From: Nothophaeocryptopus gaeumannii
Lineage: Eukaryota; Ascomycota; Dothideomycetes; Mycosphaerellales; Mycosphaerellaceae
Direction: 5' to 3'
Length of the DNA: 64,000 nucleotides
Assembly (NCBI GenBank): GCA_031771865.1
Contig: JASISA010000042.1
Location: 1,543,501 to 1,607,500, forward strand
The notes beneath the pieces were generated by a model, which saw only the letters and a program-made list of their open reading frames with translations, was not told where the DNA came from and did no database searches. The first letter of the stretch is position 1. Every line of letters begins with the position of its first letter. The translations under genes and the position numbers were made by a program. Shown here in pieces: positions 22,140 through 32,882 of this stretch.

Positions 22140-24572
22140 CTATCCCTCCCTCATCATCGCATCATCCTCCAACTCCCGCTCCGTCTTCTCACCACCATCC
22201 TCTTCACCCACCATCTCCTCCCCACCCTCACCGCCATTCTCTTCCGCCCCTCCAGTCGCCTGTCCCTCTCCTTTCAAACCCACACAAGGATCCTTGGAAT
22301 GCCCATTACTAACACCCTCAAAAAACTGGTAGTCTCTCTCAACCACAAAACCCGCATGTCTCGCTTCTCCCATCCCCGCAAACTCCAATTTCATCAATCC
22401 CTTCGCCTCCTCATCATACGCAAACTTCAATGGACGCTTGACGTTGCTCCGCATCAACTGCTCAACCACCTGTTCCAGAGTCCAGGACTGGGCGATATCG
22501 TGGATGAACAGAACGCGCGAGAGGTTCTTCTCGCGCATCTCAGGGATGACGTACCAGGGAAGTGGGCGTGTGACGGTCTCCAGCAACTTGGCAGTTGCTT
22601 CGAATGGTGCTTCCCATCTTGTGGAGTAGAAGAAGAGGAAGGATTCTTCGCAGCGTTTGATGAAGGCTTGAGCTGCAAAGCCGGAGACGAAGATGATTGT
22701 GGCGGTGTTGGTCTCCGTGTATGGCGTCGTTCGCATGCCTGCTGTCTCGTGGAGCGTTGCGGAAAAGATGGGGCCGGTCGTGGGATGAATTGCGTCGAGA
22801 ACCTCGAGTACAGTTGTGTTTGGTGGAAGGTTTGTGATTAGGACAGTTCGACGCGCGTGGTGCTCTTGGCCCTCTTGAGGGCGGGCGAAGAGGTCTTCGG
22901 GGGATTGGGGACCGGTTGGGGCGGAGCGAAGAGGGCGGTCTCCACGTCGGTCTGTGGCGAATTGAGAACGAGGAGCTCGTGGAGTTGAGGCGGCAGTTGT
23001 GAGGCTAGAGGATGAGGAGATGTGTGCCAGACCACGGCTCTGGAGCCAGTCGGAGTCGGTCTGGAGGGCGGTGGCTCGGGCTGGGTCAAAGAGGCGAGGA
23101 CCTTGCGGTCGAGGCGCAAATGTAGTCTGCTGAGCAGGTGGAGTCGACGGCGGCACTAAAGCCTTGATGTTCTCTTCATTGGCCTCGACGTCGGTTGCTG
23201 GGGTCGGAATCGGAGTGGGTGCGCTGCCAATCGAACTGCTGGCAAACATTCTTCGCAGCATGTCTGGGTCTGCGTGCGTCGATAGAGCCAGCTGACGAGG
23301 AACATGGACAACCGTCTGCACGGAGCCTTGCGAAGGTGGATCATGTGAGACTGAGCCGCCAGGAGGGATCTCAATCCAGCCTGACTCTGGTGCTTTCCCT
23401 TGTGCCGGTACTCTCTTGGGGCCCTCAGCGTGGTCCTCCATGATCTCAGTGTCCGGAATGCTGGGAGTGCTAGCATCTCCACTTTCATCGTGGTCGGTCG
23501 AGCTGGGCACTTCGCCTGAAGAAGTACCTGGCGACTCCTGGCTGGACTCAGCAGCCTCAGCCTCTCGAGCCTTCATCTTCGCCAGGAACGCAGGCCGAAT
23601 GGTCTCCTCATAGTAAACTCGATACTCCTCCGGGGTGTGTCTCGATCGCTCCGCCGCCTTCTCACGCCACAGCTGGGCTCGCTCTTCCTCGTCCATTCTC
23701 TCGTAGAAGATGGCCTTGCCCATGAGGTATCGATATTCGGCATCCGTAAACGGGAAATGAGTGCGAGGTGTCTGGACGGCGAAGCTCGACTGGGGAGTCA
23801 AGGTGGGTGGAGTGGGGATGAATACGACCGTACCATCGCTCTGCTTGATGCTGAAGCCTTTCTGACCTGGCGCTGGACGACGGTAGACCAGCGGACCGCC
23901 ATCGCTGTCCGCTTCTGTGGTCGCGAATGATGTAGACGAGTCTGCGTTATAGATTCCAAGTCCAATGGTTTCCTGGCCAATCTTGCTTCGAGGGATGGTG
24001 AGTGAAGGCGCTTTGACGGTCTCGACGAACACCGGCTTCTCTTCAAAGTCGTGGATCAGCACAGCGGAGTCCGCGACGCTGGTAGAGGCTTTACGTCGAG
24101 GCTTCATGGGAGCTGCTTTGACAGTCTCGCCATCGTCGATGCTCATGAGATCCACCTGCGCAGAGTCGGAGCCGGAGTCAGGTTCGGCAGAAGAGTCTTC
24201 GAACACCCCTGGTCTTCCCAACCCAAAGTGTTTCCGGAAAGCAGAGGACGACCTGGTCTTCTTGCTCTTGAGCATTGGAACTCGGCGCCGAGAAGTGACA
24301 CGCTCCACTCCTTGTAGCTGATGTTTCAACTGGATGTTCTCTTCGACAGTCTGCTCGTACAGCTCTTCAAGGCGATCGATGCCTCGTGTCTGGTGGTCGT
24401 TCGACGAGGTGCTGATGGTGCTGAGGAGATACTGGTTAGCATTATGTGCTTGAGCAAGCTGTCCTTTGACGAGACGAAGCTCCGTCTCGAGGGCCGCATT
24501 GCGGTAGATCAACTGGTTGAGGTCAGCCATTTTTGGTTCAATGCTTGAAGGTGTTGTGCTCGAAGCAGGCAT
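22140..24572 (-). CDS. hypothetical coiled-coil protein with RRM-like domain
   Basis: Single exon, 810 aa from the ATG at 24572 (MPASSTTPSSIEPKMADLNQ). An ATG at 24530 is an alternative. Residues about 15-90 form a likely coiled coil (LIYRNAALETELRLVKGQLA). The middle is disordered and Ser/Pro/Thr-rich, with a charged helical segment (ERMDEEERAQLWREKAAERS). Near residue 590 a block beginning RRTVLITNLPPNTTVLEVLD, followed by TATIIFVSGFAAQAFI, has the beta-alpha-beta look of an RNA-recognition motif. A second half-domain follows (VLFIHDIAQSWTLEQVVEQL). The C-terminus is Gly/Glu-rich and acidic. An RNA-binding role is inferred; no orthologue is named with confidence. Confidence 0.7.
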   Translation of the reverse strand: MPASSTTPSSIEPKMADLNQLIYRNAALETELRLVKGQLAQAHNANQYLLSTISTSSNDHQTRGIDRLEELYEQTVEENIQLKHQLQGVERVTSRRRVPMLKSKKTRSSSAFRKHFGLGRPGVFEDSSAEPDSGSDSAQVDLMSIDDGETVKAAPMKPRRKASTSVADSAVLIHDFEEKPVFVETVKAPSLTIPRSKIGQETIGLGIYNADSSTSFATTEADSDGGPLVYRRPAPGQKGFSIKQSDGTVVFIPTPPTLTPQSSFAVQTPRTHFPFTDAEYRYLMGKAIFYERMDEEERAQLWREKAAERSRHTPEEYRVYYEETIRPAFLAKMKAREAEAAESSQESPGTSSGEVPSSTDHDESGDASTPSIPDTEIMEDHAEGPKRVPAQGKAPESGWIEIPPGGSVSHDPPSQGSVQTVVHVPRQLALSTHADPDMLRRMFASSSIGSAPTPIPTPATDVEANEENIKALVPPSTPPAQQTTFAPRPQGPRLFDPARATALQTDSDWLQSRGLAHISSSSSLTTAASTPRAPRSQFATDRRGDRPLRSAPTGPQSPEDLFARPQEGQEHHARRTVLITNLPPNTTVLEVLDAIHPTTGPIFSATLHETAGMRTTPYTETNTATIIFVSGFAAQAFIKRCEESFLFFYSTRWEAPFEATAKLLETVTRPLPWYVIPEMREKNLSRVLFIHDIAQSWTLEQVVEQLMRSNVKRPLKFAYDEEAKGLMKLEFAGMGEARHAGFVVERDYQFFEGVSNGHSKDPCVGLKGEGQATGGAEENGGEGGEEMVGEEDGGEKTERELEDDAMMREG

Positions 24573-24885
24573 GGAAGGCAATGGTTGTTGTTGTTGGAGG
24601 CAGATAGACGAAGAGTCAGCCAAAGGTAGACATGTGTATCACGAAGACTGCAGGGTCCACACTTCGCAAGTGAACAAGCACATGATCTTTTCGCGGGTAG
24701 CCTGTGATTCAAAGTGATCGTCGCCGAACTCATAACAGCTGCAATTCTTGCTCTTGAGGTGAAAAGTTCCCGCACATGGAGCGGCATGTGACGCTCAACG
24801 AGAACGCAAGTGCAGTTGCAGGTGCACGCCAAGTGCGCATTGCGTTCATGAGTTCGTTGAAAAGTGCAGTGTATATGTTCTGGGC
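24573..24885. other. intergenic region
   Basis: About 310 bp with the promoter of the RRM-like gene and the 3' end of the dehydrogenase relic. Nothing else was seen. Confidence 0.45.
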
Positions 24886-25773
24886 CTACGCGCTTGCTTT
24901 CTGCATCCAACAGTCCGGCGTCAGGAGATCCACCATCCACTGCTCCAACTTCTTCTCATACCGAAGCTCCTTCATAATGTTGACCACGCATCCAGTGATC
25001 TCTTGCATCCCAAGGAATTGTTCATAGTGTCGAGCGAACTCGGAGATCTTGATGGCTTTCTCCAGACCAAGCTCCTCAGCTTCTTCGTCGAATTCTACAT
25101 ATGCTATGAGGTGGACCTCGTTTGCGCGGACGTTGGTGTCTGCTAGCTCACGATATCTAACTGTACTAAGTGCATGGCGTGGCGCTTGCATCAGGCCGGT
25201 CATGCCATGGATGCCTAGCTCGCTCGCGATGCCGCAAATGACTGTCCAGGTACTTCGTGGGTGGTTGTGCTCCAGAAGGTATGGCACGGTTCCGACGTAG
25301 GCGTCTGCTGCTGGTCAGACCTTGAGACTTTCGCACGAGCATCGTCCACTTACAGAACTTGGAGGCCGTGTCCTCCATCGCTGAAAAGTATGTTCTTGGT
25401 CCGACCGTACATAGAGGCATCTTCGTGAAGAGGCCGCCCACTACAAATATTTAGTCAGGGCGAAAGATTCACGGATAGCTATATTGACTCTGTCTATACC
25501 TGATATGTATACGTGCTGGAATGCCGGAAGCTCTCCAGCCTTGACCTTGTCGACGATACCTTGAATACCGATTGGCGACGTGACGTCCGCTTCAGCATTC
25601 AAAACATTCTCTCGACATCATTGGCGAGCGTACAGCTTGTCGGCAGAATTCTGATTCCTTACGACTGTGAGGACTACGCGGCCGCTATTCGGAGCAGCGA
25701 GGATCACGGAGAGGCCGATCTTGCCAGTAGAGCCGACGAGTACCGGTTTTATGTTCGAAATTTGATTCGGTGC
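24886..25773 (-). pseudogene. broken NAD(P)-binding short-chain dehydrogenase-like gene
   Basis: Three exon-like blocks on the minus strand: 25773-25500, 25440-25354 and 25307 (or 25310)-24886. They are joined by introns at 25441-25499 and about 25308-25353 with good GT-AG ends. The first block reads a Rossmann nucleotide-binding start (KPVLVGSTGKIGLSVILAAP) and ADVTSPIGIQGIVDKVKAGE. The third reads VPYLLEHNHPRSTWTVICG and ends MVDLLTPDCWMQKASA. An in-frame TGA sits at 25620-25618, between YARQ and CRENVLNAEADV, where CGA-to-TGA would be one C-to-T change. No ATG precedes the Rossmann motif: the frame only opens at an acceptor-like ttag. An unusual 54-bp intron (gtaagg...gagag) could remove the stop, so decay is likely but not certain. 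Confidence 0.6.
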
Positions 25774-26724
25774 CTAAGATTCGAGAATAAGTTGCAGTAA
25801 GAGTGGTGATGGTGCGGGACTTGAAGATGCTGTTCGGCACAAATGTGCAAACGGAGAATATATACTACCTGTAGAGGCAGCAACCATCGTGCGTAGTATA
25901 AGATTGAGTTCAATTGTGTTGCAATTGTCAACGTGTTTTGATGCTGACCGAGCAAAAGCAAGGTGAACGGCATTGAACATGGAGCCGTTCCGGAGCCGCA
26001 TTGTTTGCCGTAAACCACCGAAACGCGTTCGAAGAGGCCTCGCATCTCTTGCAACCTCAGGGATGTTTCCGATGTGTAGAAGGTCCGGATGACAAATTCC
26101 ACCTCAGGTTGAATGGTGTACATAGTCTGCTAGCGGCGAGGCGTACAGACTAGGCAAATGGAATCTACGTCCGTGTTGGTGACCTTGATCACCATCTCCA
26201 GTAAACGATATCTCCGATGAGCCTGTGCTCGGAGGCAGATGCGACCGCGTCTGACTTCATTCTGCATCTTGATACCAAATTGGAGTATCCCTACTTTTGC
26301 GCTTCACCGAGCATAACTCGTATGGCAGCTGCTGCCAACATCTCTTCGTCGTCATTTTGCAGTGCGGCATTGTGTATTGTTCAGCCGTGCGGTATTCGGT
26401 TTTGATTTTCGTTCGCGAAGCTCAGTATTCCAAGGAACCTTGCTTTAGGCATTGTACCGTAAGAAGAGATTGACGCAGACAGGAGCGAGCGCGTTTCGTA
26501 GACGAGGCGGGAAGGGTGTTTCGGTTTGGTTCGCGTTGATGTAGAGAAGGAGACGTGGAAGTGAGAGGAGAGGTCGAGATGGTGACATTACTAAGCAAAG
26601 ATGTCCTCAGGCCATAGTGGACAACTACATCCATTTTTTCAGTTCTAACATAGGTATTACGGAAATCATGGTAGTTCACAATCATGTCTGAGCCTAGTCT
26701 AACCAATTTACTCCTGTTTTGACT
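25774..26724. other. gene-poor stretch, possible decayed 5' part of dehydrogenase locus
   Basis: Minus-strand frames here (about 25981-26123 and 26422-26706) are short and lack good splice links to the downstream relic. One frame near 26300-26370 reads a coding-like NDDEEMLAAAAIRVMLGEAQ before a stop. I see no gene I can support. It may hold the lost first exon of the dehydrogenase. Confidence 0.4.
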
Positions 26725-27999
26725 TTACGCTGCACACATCTCTAAAATCTCAATCACCTGCTCCTTCCTCTCCAATGGAATCGGATTCGCCTTACAGCAC
26801 CCATCCTTCAAACTGTTCTCTGCCAAGACGTCGAACTTATCCTTTCCGATGTTCTTCTCCGCCAGTGATCTCGGCATTCCAAGTTCTCTGAAGATCGCAT
26901 CCAGCGCATCTCCAACATCACTGCTCTCTTCCTTCAAGCCCCTGGCCTTCAAGACTTCGGACACCGCGGGTTCACTCCACATGAACTTCTTCAGCTTCTC
27001 TTGCTTGTGACCGTTAACCTTCTTGTTCCACTTCATCACAGATGGCAGCAAGATACAAGACGTCTCGCCGTGGCCGACGCCCAATGGACCCAGCTGATGG
27101 CCGATTCCATGTGAGGCACCGGGTAACGAGCCTTTCTTAAGCATCATCATGGCTTCACTGACGCCGATCATAGTCTGCAAGCGGGCTTCTTCATTCTTCC
27201 AGTCCTTCTTCGTGATCAGCAAGTTTGGCACGATCTTCTTGAAGGCATTCAGTTCAGTCTGGTCCAGTTCCTCGTCTTCGACGCCCATGCGGCAGTATGT
27301 CTCGGTAGAATGATCGATCGCTCGGACGCCAGTAGACAGCCATACCCATTCTGGGGTGGTGATAGTGAGTTTGGGATCGTCGATAACGAGTCGAGGCCCG
27401 CAACACGGGTGGCCCATCAACAGCTTATGGTGGGTCTTGGGGTCGGTGCCACCTGCAAAGTGCGAAAACTCTCCACCTGATAGTGTAGTCGGGATGCAAA
27501 TCAAGGGTATCGTGGGTGAGATAACGGGAATGTCCTTCGAAGGTGTGAACATGTGGGCTGCGCCGGCTGGTACTTTCTTTGCAAACTCGTAGAGGCCTTC
27601 AATGGTCGTGACGTTGTTGACCATGAACAGAAGCATTGCCTTAGCACCATCCACCAAACTACCGCCTCCAAGCGTGATCAAGCAATCTGCCTCCTTGTCC
27701 AGGGCGTCCTTAGTAGTCTCGAGCACATCGTCCCACGGAGTGTGCGGCGCCATGCCGATACGCAAGCCAGCAAATCTGTCACCGAGTGCTGTCTTCAGCT
27801 TCTCAACTTCATCAGTGTTCTTAGCCAGCGAAGTGGAGGCGATAATGTAGGCCCGCTTCGCATTGTATGTGTTCTTGACATGATTGGCACAGGCTTCGTA
27901 CTGAGGTCTACCATAGGAAAGGTATGCTGGGTTTTCGAGGTTAGGTAGATTTGGATAGACCGGGCGATATGTTTCTCCAGGAATAGCCGTAGAGGTCAT
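26725..27999 (-). CDS. iron-containing alcohol dehydrogenase family protein
   Basis: Single exon, 424 aa, ATG at 27999. Shows the group III (Fe-type) alcohol dehydrogenase pattern: NAD-binding LGGGSLVDGAK near residue 112, the substrate/metal-domain CIPTTLSGGEFSHFAGGTD, and metal-binding histidines in SHGIGHQLGPLGVGHGETS. The family includes alcohol dehydrogenases, maleylacetate reductases and related NAD(P)H oxidoreductases. The GGEFSHFAG and GVGHGETSCILLP blocks are closest in style to maleylacetate-reductase-like members, so the substrate is open. Expected cytosolic. It reads in the same direction as the broken dehydrogenase downstream. Confidence 0.88.
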   Translation of the reverse strand: MTSTAIPGETYRPVYPNLPNLENPAYLSYGRPQYEACANHVKNTYNAKRAYIIASTSLAKNTDEVEKLKTALGDRFAGLRIGMAPHTPWDDVLETTKDALDKEADCLITLGGGSLVDGAKAMLLFMVNNVTTIEGLYEFAKKVPAGAAHMFTPSKDIPVISPTIPLICIPTTLSGGEFSHFAGGTDPKTHHKLLMGHPCCGPRLVIDDPKLTITTPEWVWLSTGVRAIDHSTETYCRMGVEDEELDQTELNAFKKIVPNLLITKKDWKNEEARLQTMIGVSEAMMMLKKGSLPGASHGIGHQLGPLGVGHGETSCILLPSVMKWNKKVNGHKQEKLKKFMWSEPAVSEVLKARGLKEESSDVGDALDAIFRELGMPRSLAEKNIGKDKFDVLAENSLKDGCCKANPIPLERKEQVIEILEMCAA

Positions 28000-29374
28000 T
28001 GTTACACAAGAACGTGGGGTTAGTTGTCTGATGGATTTTGTAGTTCGGAGGACAGTTTAAGTAATTGTTCGTCTCGTTCAACTTTGAGTTGAAGTCATGT
28101 TATATCACTGCTCTGGTAAGGGCTGGCTGAAGCTGAGTATCCACGTAACCTCCGAAGGATGATGACCCTCTCGGAGCAAAGCCGCCTAGTGCCGAGCGAA
28201 GTCGGTAGTGATGGATGATAGCGTCCATTCTTGTTATATAGAACGCCGAATTTGCGCAACGATTCAACTTGCGAGATCTAGTCAGCAAGAGAATCTGAAG
28301 ACAGTCATCTAAGCGAGGTGCACCTAGGGCCTCGCCTCTGCGCTGTCGGTGAGCAGTTAACAGGGTGAGCGTGGAAGCCAATAGCGGGGGCGGAGAATGC
28401 AGACAAGGCGTAACATACGCCGCTCTAATACCGCAGATGATCAGATTCGACGACAATGGCTGTCACACAATGCCAACTTGATGAACATGTAGGTCTCGCC
28501 GATTCCATGATCTTGGCCCTATGTCCGCGATGCCTGTACGCATCGCCGTTCAATTGCACGACCGGCTGAGCCGCCCAGGGCGTCTTGCACGCAGGACGCT
28601 AGGACGTTGACATTCGTGAACGATCCGGAGATATGTTGTCGATGTTGATGTCGATGGTGGCGCGCTGAAAGAGCGTGAACGCGCTCTGGGTTTCGTCGAC
28701 AACCTAAATATAGCTACAGCCAATCACAGGCTGGCAAGCGCCAAGGCCAGCGCTTCTCTGAAACGGCCTCACCTTTCCTCCTTTCACGCTGTCTCAAACA
28801 TCATCGAAGCATCCACGCAGTGACCTTGGTCATTGCTACAAGCCGCCCTGTACGACCATATCATGCGCCGGCGACGAACTACGGGCGAGAGCCATTGGCC
28901 ATCAATGGATTTTTTGTATAGCCGACACGTCTGGCCGGTGGCATGAACGATTCTGCGTTACGCAGACAGGCGGTCTCCACTGCGGCCACAGGCCTCAAAG
29001 CGAAGACTGTATCTTCGCCTGCGTCGACTCTGACTTCACTTACCACGCGCCGCAGTCGTCAAGAGGGAGTGTTGGGTGTCGCGTGCTGCATTCATTGTTT
29101 CTTTTTCTTCGCCACACTTCCTTGTTAATGTTGCTTTGCTGGTCAAGCACTTCCTTGTTCGAACAAGACCTTTGTCTACCCACCTTTTAAGGAGATACAC
29201 AGCGCAGCGCGCCCACTATTCATTCACCGTGTTTGCTCACAGTTGTTAACGAGGAGACATCAACCACCGCAATTGCAGGACAATTGCCACCACATCAACG
29301 ACTTCACGGCCGACACAAAAGCCATCGAAATCTCACGATCTGAGAACCAACCGTCTAGGGAATCTACCGCAGAA
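28000..29374. other. divergent intergenic region, 1.4 kb
   Basis: Between the Fe-type dehydrogenase (-) and the membrane protein (+). An imperfect hairpin (agagcg / cgctct with a 6-nt loop) lies at 28670-28687. Open frames are short and unrelated to known families. It carries both promoters; no gene is supported. Confidence 0.45.
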
Positions 29375-30673
29375 ATGTCTTACAAGCAATCTTTCGAGAA
29401 GAATCTGAACTACCAAATGCACGACGACGGTCAGCCAGGCCGTGCTCCACCGGAGGTCGGTGACTTCGAGCTAGACAGCAAGAAGAAGAGCTTTCCATCA
29501 CCACAGCTGGACATCAACGACCACGAGATGCACGACAAGAAGGATCGACCGCCTCGCTTCTCAACGCTCTTCGGTACACCACCACCCTCACCTCCACAGC
29601 GGGATTATGTGCGCGAATACTATACTCCGCCAGAGCGAAAATCAAGATCCGGCGTCTTCCTGCCCATGCCACTCTTCATCGTCTTTGCCATCATCCTGTT
29701 CTTTGAGAGCACTCTCCTTTTCGCCTACACGGTCATCGGACTTTACAACAACGCCCCGTCGAGCCTCTTCCCATGGGCTGGCTACTCCACCGCGGTCACG
29801 GCTTGCGAGTGTGGCGAGCAGCAGCCTTCTATCAACATTGCTCCGAACTTCGTCATCCCACAAGCCGAACAGCCAGCCACACGCATCGTCACTCTTGGCT
29901 CCCAGCCAGATGTCCTGCCCACTATTACGACCAGTACGAGCACAAGCTCCAGCTCGTCTTCGACATCAAGCTCTAGCACATCTTCTGCCAACCCTTCGTC
30001 GCAAGCCGCTGCGATCGCTTCTGACGTGGCTGGTATTCTGGGCGGCCTTGTCTCTTCTTCGAGCACCTCTCAGTCCGTCGCCATAGTCACAATTGGTCCA
30101 ACGCAGAGCACCGTCACAAGCATCAAGCTCATCACCGAAGATGCTTCTGGCAACGTCGCCTCCTCTGAGCCGACCCCTACAGTCACGCAGACAACTTTCG
30201 TCGATGCCCCTACTACTTCCGCTACGTCAGCGTAAGTCATTCACAACATCTCGCACCGAAGAAAGGCGCCGACTGATCACAATCAAGACCAACTATCTCC
30301 TTGCCATCGGTCGTGACTTCTTCTCCTTCATCCTCGAGCAGCTACAATTCGGCCGCTTGGGCTAGTGTCTCCAGCGAGCTGGCAGAGGCGGAAGCTGCGC
30401 TGACGCCGGATCCGATACCTACTACTACGGCTTCGCCAACGAGTAGCATGACGTGAGCAGTCAACTTCGATGAATGATGGTGTGTTTTTACCTTGTTCTG
30501 ATCATTGCTGAACCAGCCCGCCTCCTACCACGACTGAAGTGCCTGCCAAAACATCTACGACTACGACTGCAGTGAGTACATCTTCTGTTTCTGGCGATGG
30601 GAAAGTTTGTTTCGGAGGTGCGGGCGCTGTTATGCAATCTTGTCTTGACGATGATGATGCTGAGACATCTTGA
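29375..30673 (+). CDS. single-pass membrane protein with Ser/Thr-rich C-terminal part
   Basis: Exons 29375-30231, 30288-30452 and 30517-30673, with introns of 56 and 64 bp (gtaagt...aag; gtgagc...cag). The product is 392 aa. The N-terminal 90 residues are polar and Pro-rich, without a signal peptide. One clear transmembrane helix follows (about residues 95-122, FLPMPLFIVFAIILFFESTL). After it come a short cysteine-bearing segment (TACECGEQQPS) and a long Ser/Thr-rich region likely to be O-glycosylated. The end reads KVCFGGAGAVMQSCLDDDDA. The layout suggests a type II plasma-membrane or wall-facing protein. I do not recognise the family. The ATG is chosen because the frame upstream opens only with TTG. 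Confidence 0.68.
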
Positions 30674-31626
30674 TGGACCTTGTATTGTGTGTCATTTGTA
30701 GGAACGACTGGAGAAAGGAATGTGAGTGCGCAATGAGAGATTGCGCGCGCAGAATAGACATGAGCTACGAGCTCAGTATGAAAGTAACGCTGAAGTGTTT
30801 AACAGTTTCTCAATTTTTCTGCCTCGATAACCTTTTCATTGTAACACATACTGACAACTTTGTAGGAGACTATGTCCAAGACGAAAACCAAATGTGGCTC
30901 ATACCCCTGGCTCGTCGGAAATATATGCATCGATTGAGAAACTTCACTCGGAAACACTTGCGAGCTTTTGATCCTAAACTTCCGAACGCGGATGATCGTC
31001 ACGGCTACTTTCGCATCTGGTTCCGAGGTGTGACTGTCATTGACTGATCTGCAGCCGGAAGTTCCTAGCCTTTAAGCCCTTCATCCTGCATAGTAGGAGC
31101 ATGTAAATTGATCAAGGGCAACATGCGTCATCTACTATTGCCTGTGAGGAAACTAAAAGACGACCTGGTCGACGAAGCGCTTGCAGCACAGATAATTTTG
31201 TGCATGTGCGACGTGGTGAAGGCTGCGGCACAGGTCATGTTGTGAGTGCGAAGGCGGTCTCCACACTGACGCGAACGCGATGCTAAGGCATGCAGCCTGA
31301 GTAGTCTTTCGGACTCGATCACAGGTATACACGGATTTGGACAGTAACACTGACCAAAAGGGATGCGGCGTCGAGTGTAGAGGCGGAGTGCAACGTGTCC
31401 GAGCTGACGATGGAGACTCATAGTATTCAGCTCGAACGATGCTTGCAATGATGCGAGATGCACAATGCCACTATGTTCCTTGGCGCGCTCGAGGCTTCAC
31501 AGCCATTGAGATCTAATGACGGAACCCATGATCTATCGAGAAGCAGACTTATAGAACGAATACTGCTGGCTTTCGAATGAGTTGGACGATCACCACAACA
31601 GTTCCATCCTTCACGAGAGACTCAAC
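30674..31626. other. intergenic region, about 950 bp
   Basis: Holds the 3' flank of the membrane protein and the upstream region of the decayed propeller locus. Open frames are short and not family-like. No RNA gene or repeat was recognised. Confidence 0.45.
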
Positions 31627-32882
31627 ATGCACCTTCTTCGACCTAGCGCTCTGAACCCCTTCGCAGTCGCCAGCATCATACCAGTACTGGTAGCGTTAGC
31701 GTCAGCATTACCCTCACCATCACCATCGGTACGTATTGCCAAAGGCAGACTTTGCTCCAGTAACCAGAGCACTAATTCTCGTCTAAGCCGTCGAGCATAC
31801 CATATTGTCAACTGAAGCCCGGCACCATCAAAAGTACTCAGCCTTTAGAAGGGGAAGCATTCATCGGAGCACCCGTATCAGCGAACAAACAACATTCCAA
31901 GGTTTAATTTGAGCCTATGAGTCAGGCGATCCACATCGACAATGCAAATACCAGATCGATCGACCGCCCCGGTCCATTGGGTCACAACATGAGTGTTACG
32001 TCCATCGACATTGAGCATTCTATCTTCTACTGGGATAACGCAGGGACAATGATTGCCGCTTATGGGGGTCCTTGCAACGGCAATGATTCCGACGTCATCA
32101 TGTCCATCGCTGTCGTGAATCCAAATACTCTGACCTTCGAAGCCGTTTGGGAGCTTCCCGCCAAATACGCCCACACCACGCTCAATACGTCTTACACGCA
32201 GGTCCTCGTGGAGACGGATGAGATTGTTCTCGGCTCAGTACAGGGTCAGATTTATATCCTCAAGAAGAGTCAAAATCCTCAGGGCCAACCTACCATCGAA
32301 CTTCAACGCTTGATCGATTTGAACGCCTCAGGTGTCCTGAATGGCAAAGTCCTTCTCAACTCCATGATGGATGCCGCAGGCAACGTCTGGTTTACGACAG
32401 GTATCCTGCCCGCCATAAACGCCGGTCCTCGAGCCACCAACGCCACAGTCGTCAGCTATGTCGAACCACACAGCGACACGGTCCACAGCCTCGAAATTCC
32501 GAACCAAACCTTCGAGAATGGAATCGCTGTCAAGGATACTACTCTCTATCTCCTCACTTCTCCCTCGGCCGCAGACGACCACGCAAACGCCATAGGCTTC
32601 ATAAGCGCGCTCCAACCCGGTCCAGATACCTCCATCACAGTCGTCTGGAACGGCACCTACGACGCAGGAGACGGTAGGAAGTTAGGCGCCCTCTCCCGCG
32701 GCGCCGGAACAACACCCGGCCTCTTAGGCCACGACTTCGTCACTTTCGCCGACAACGCCAACACCCAAACTAACCTCGTCGTCGACCCACAAAACGGCTC
32801 CAGCTCGCCGTCACTTGGACCGGTCCAACTTGCGTTGTATTGCTACAGTCCTCACCTCAGTACAACCTCCCTATCCAACTGA
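31627..32882 (+). pseudogene. secreted beta-propeller-like protein interrupted by an in-frame stop
   Basis: Exon 1 (31627-31728) encodes a signal peptide (FAVASIIPVLVALASALPSP). A 59-bp intron (31729-31787) leads into PSSIPYCQLKPGTIKSTQPL and GAPVSANKQHSK. A TAA at 31905-31907 then stops the frame. Without it the same frame runs on through FEPMSQAIHIDN to 32882. The downstream 321 codons look like a six-bladed propeller protein (SIDIEHSIFYWDNAGTMIAA, DAAGNVWFTTGILPAINAG, N-glycosylation sites). CAA-to-TAA would be a single C-to-T change. An intracellular protein starting at ATG 31917 is the alternative. The C-terminal end also looks shifted (see the relic downstream). Confidence 0.55.

Noticed and set aside
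24571..24623. Upstream extension of the RRM-like protein
   Set aside because: The first codon is TTG; the first in-frame ATG is at 24572.
28670..28687. GC-rich hairpin between the Fe-type dehydrogenase and the membrane protein
   Set aside because: Six-base arms only, with no context suggesting an RNA gene or operator; listed only as sequence content.
30670..31047. 125-codon plus-strand frame after the membrane protein
   Set aside because: Overlaps the last codons of the membrane protein, mixed composition, no recognisable domain.
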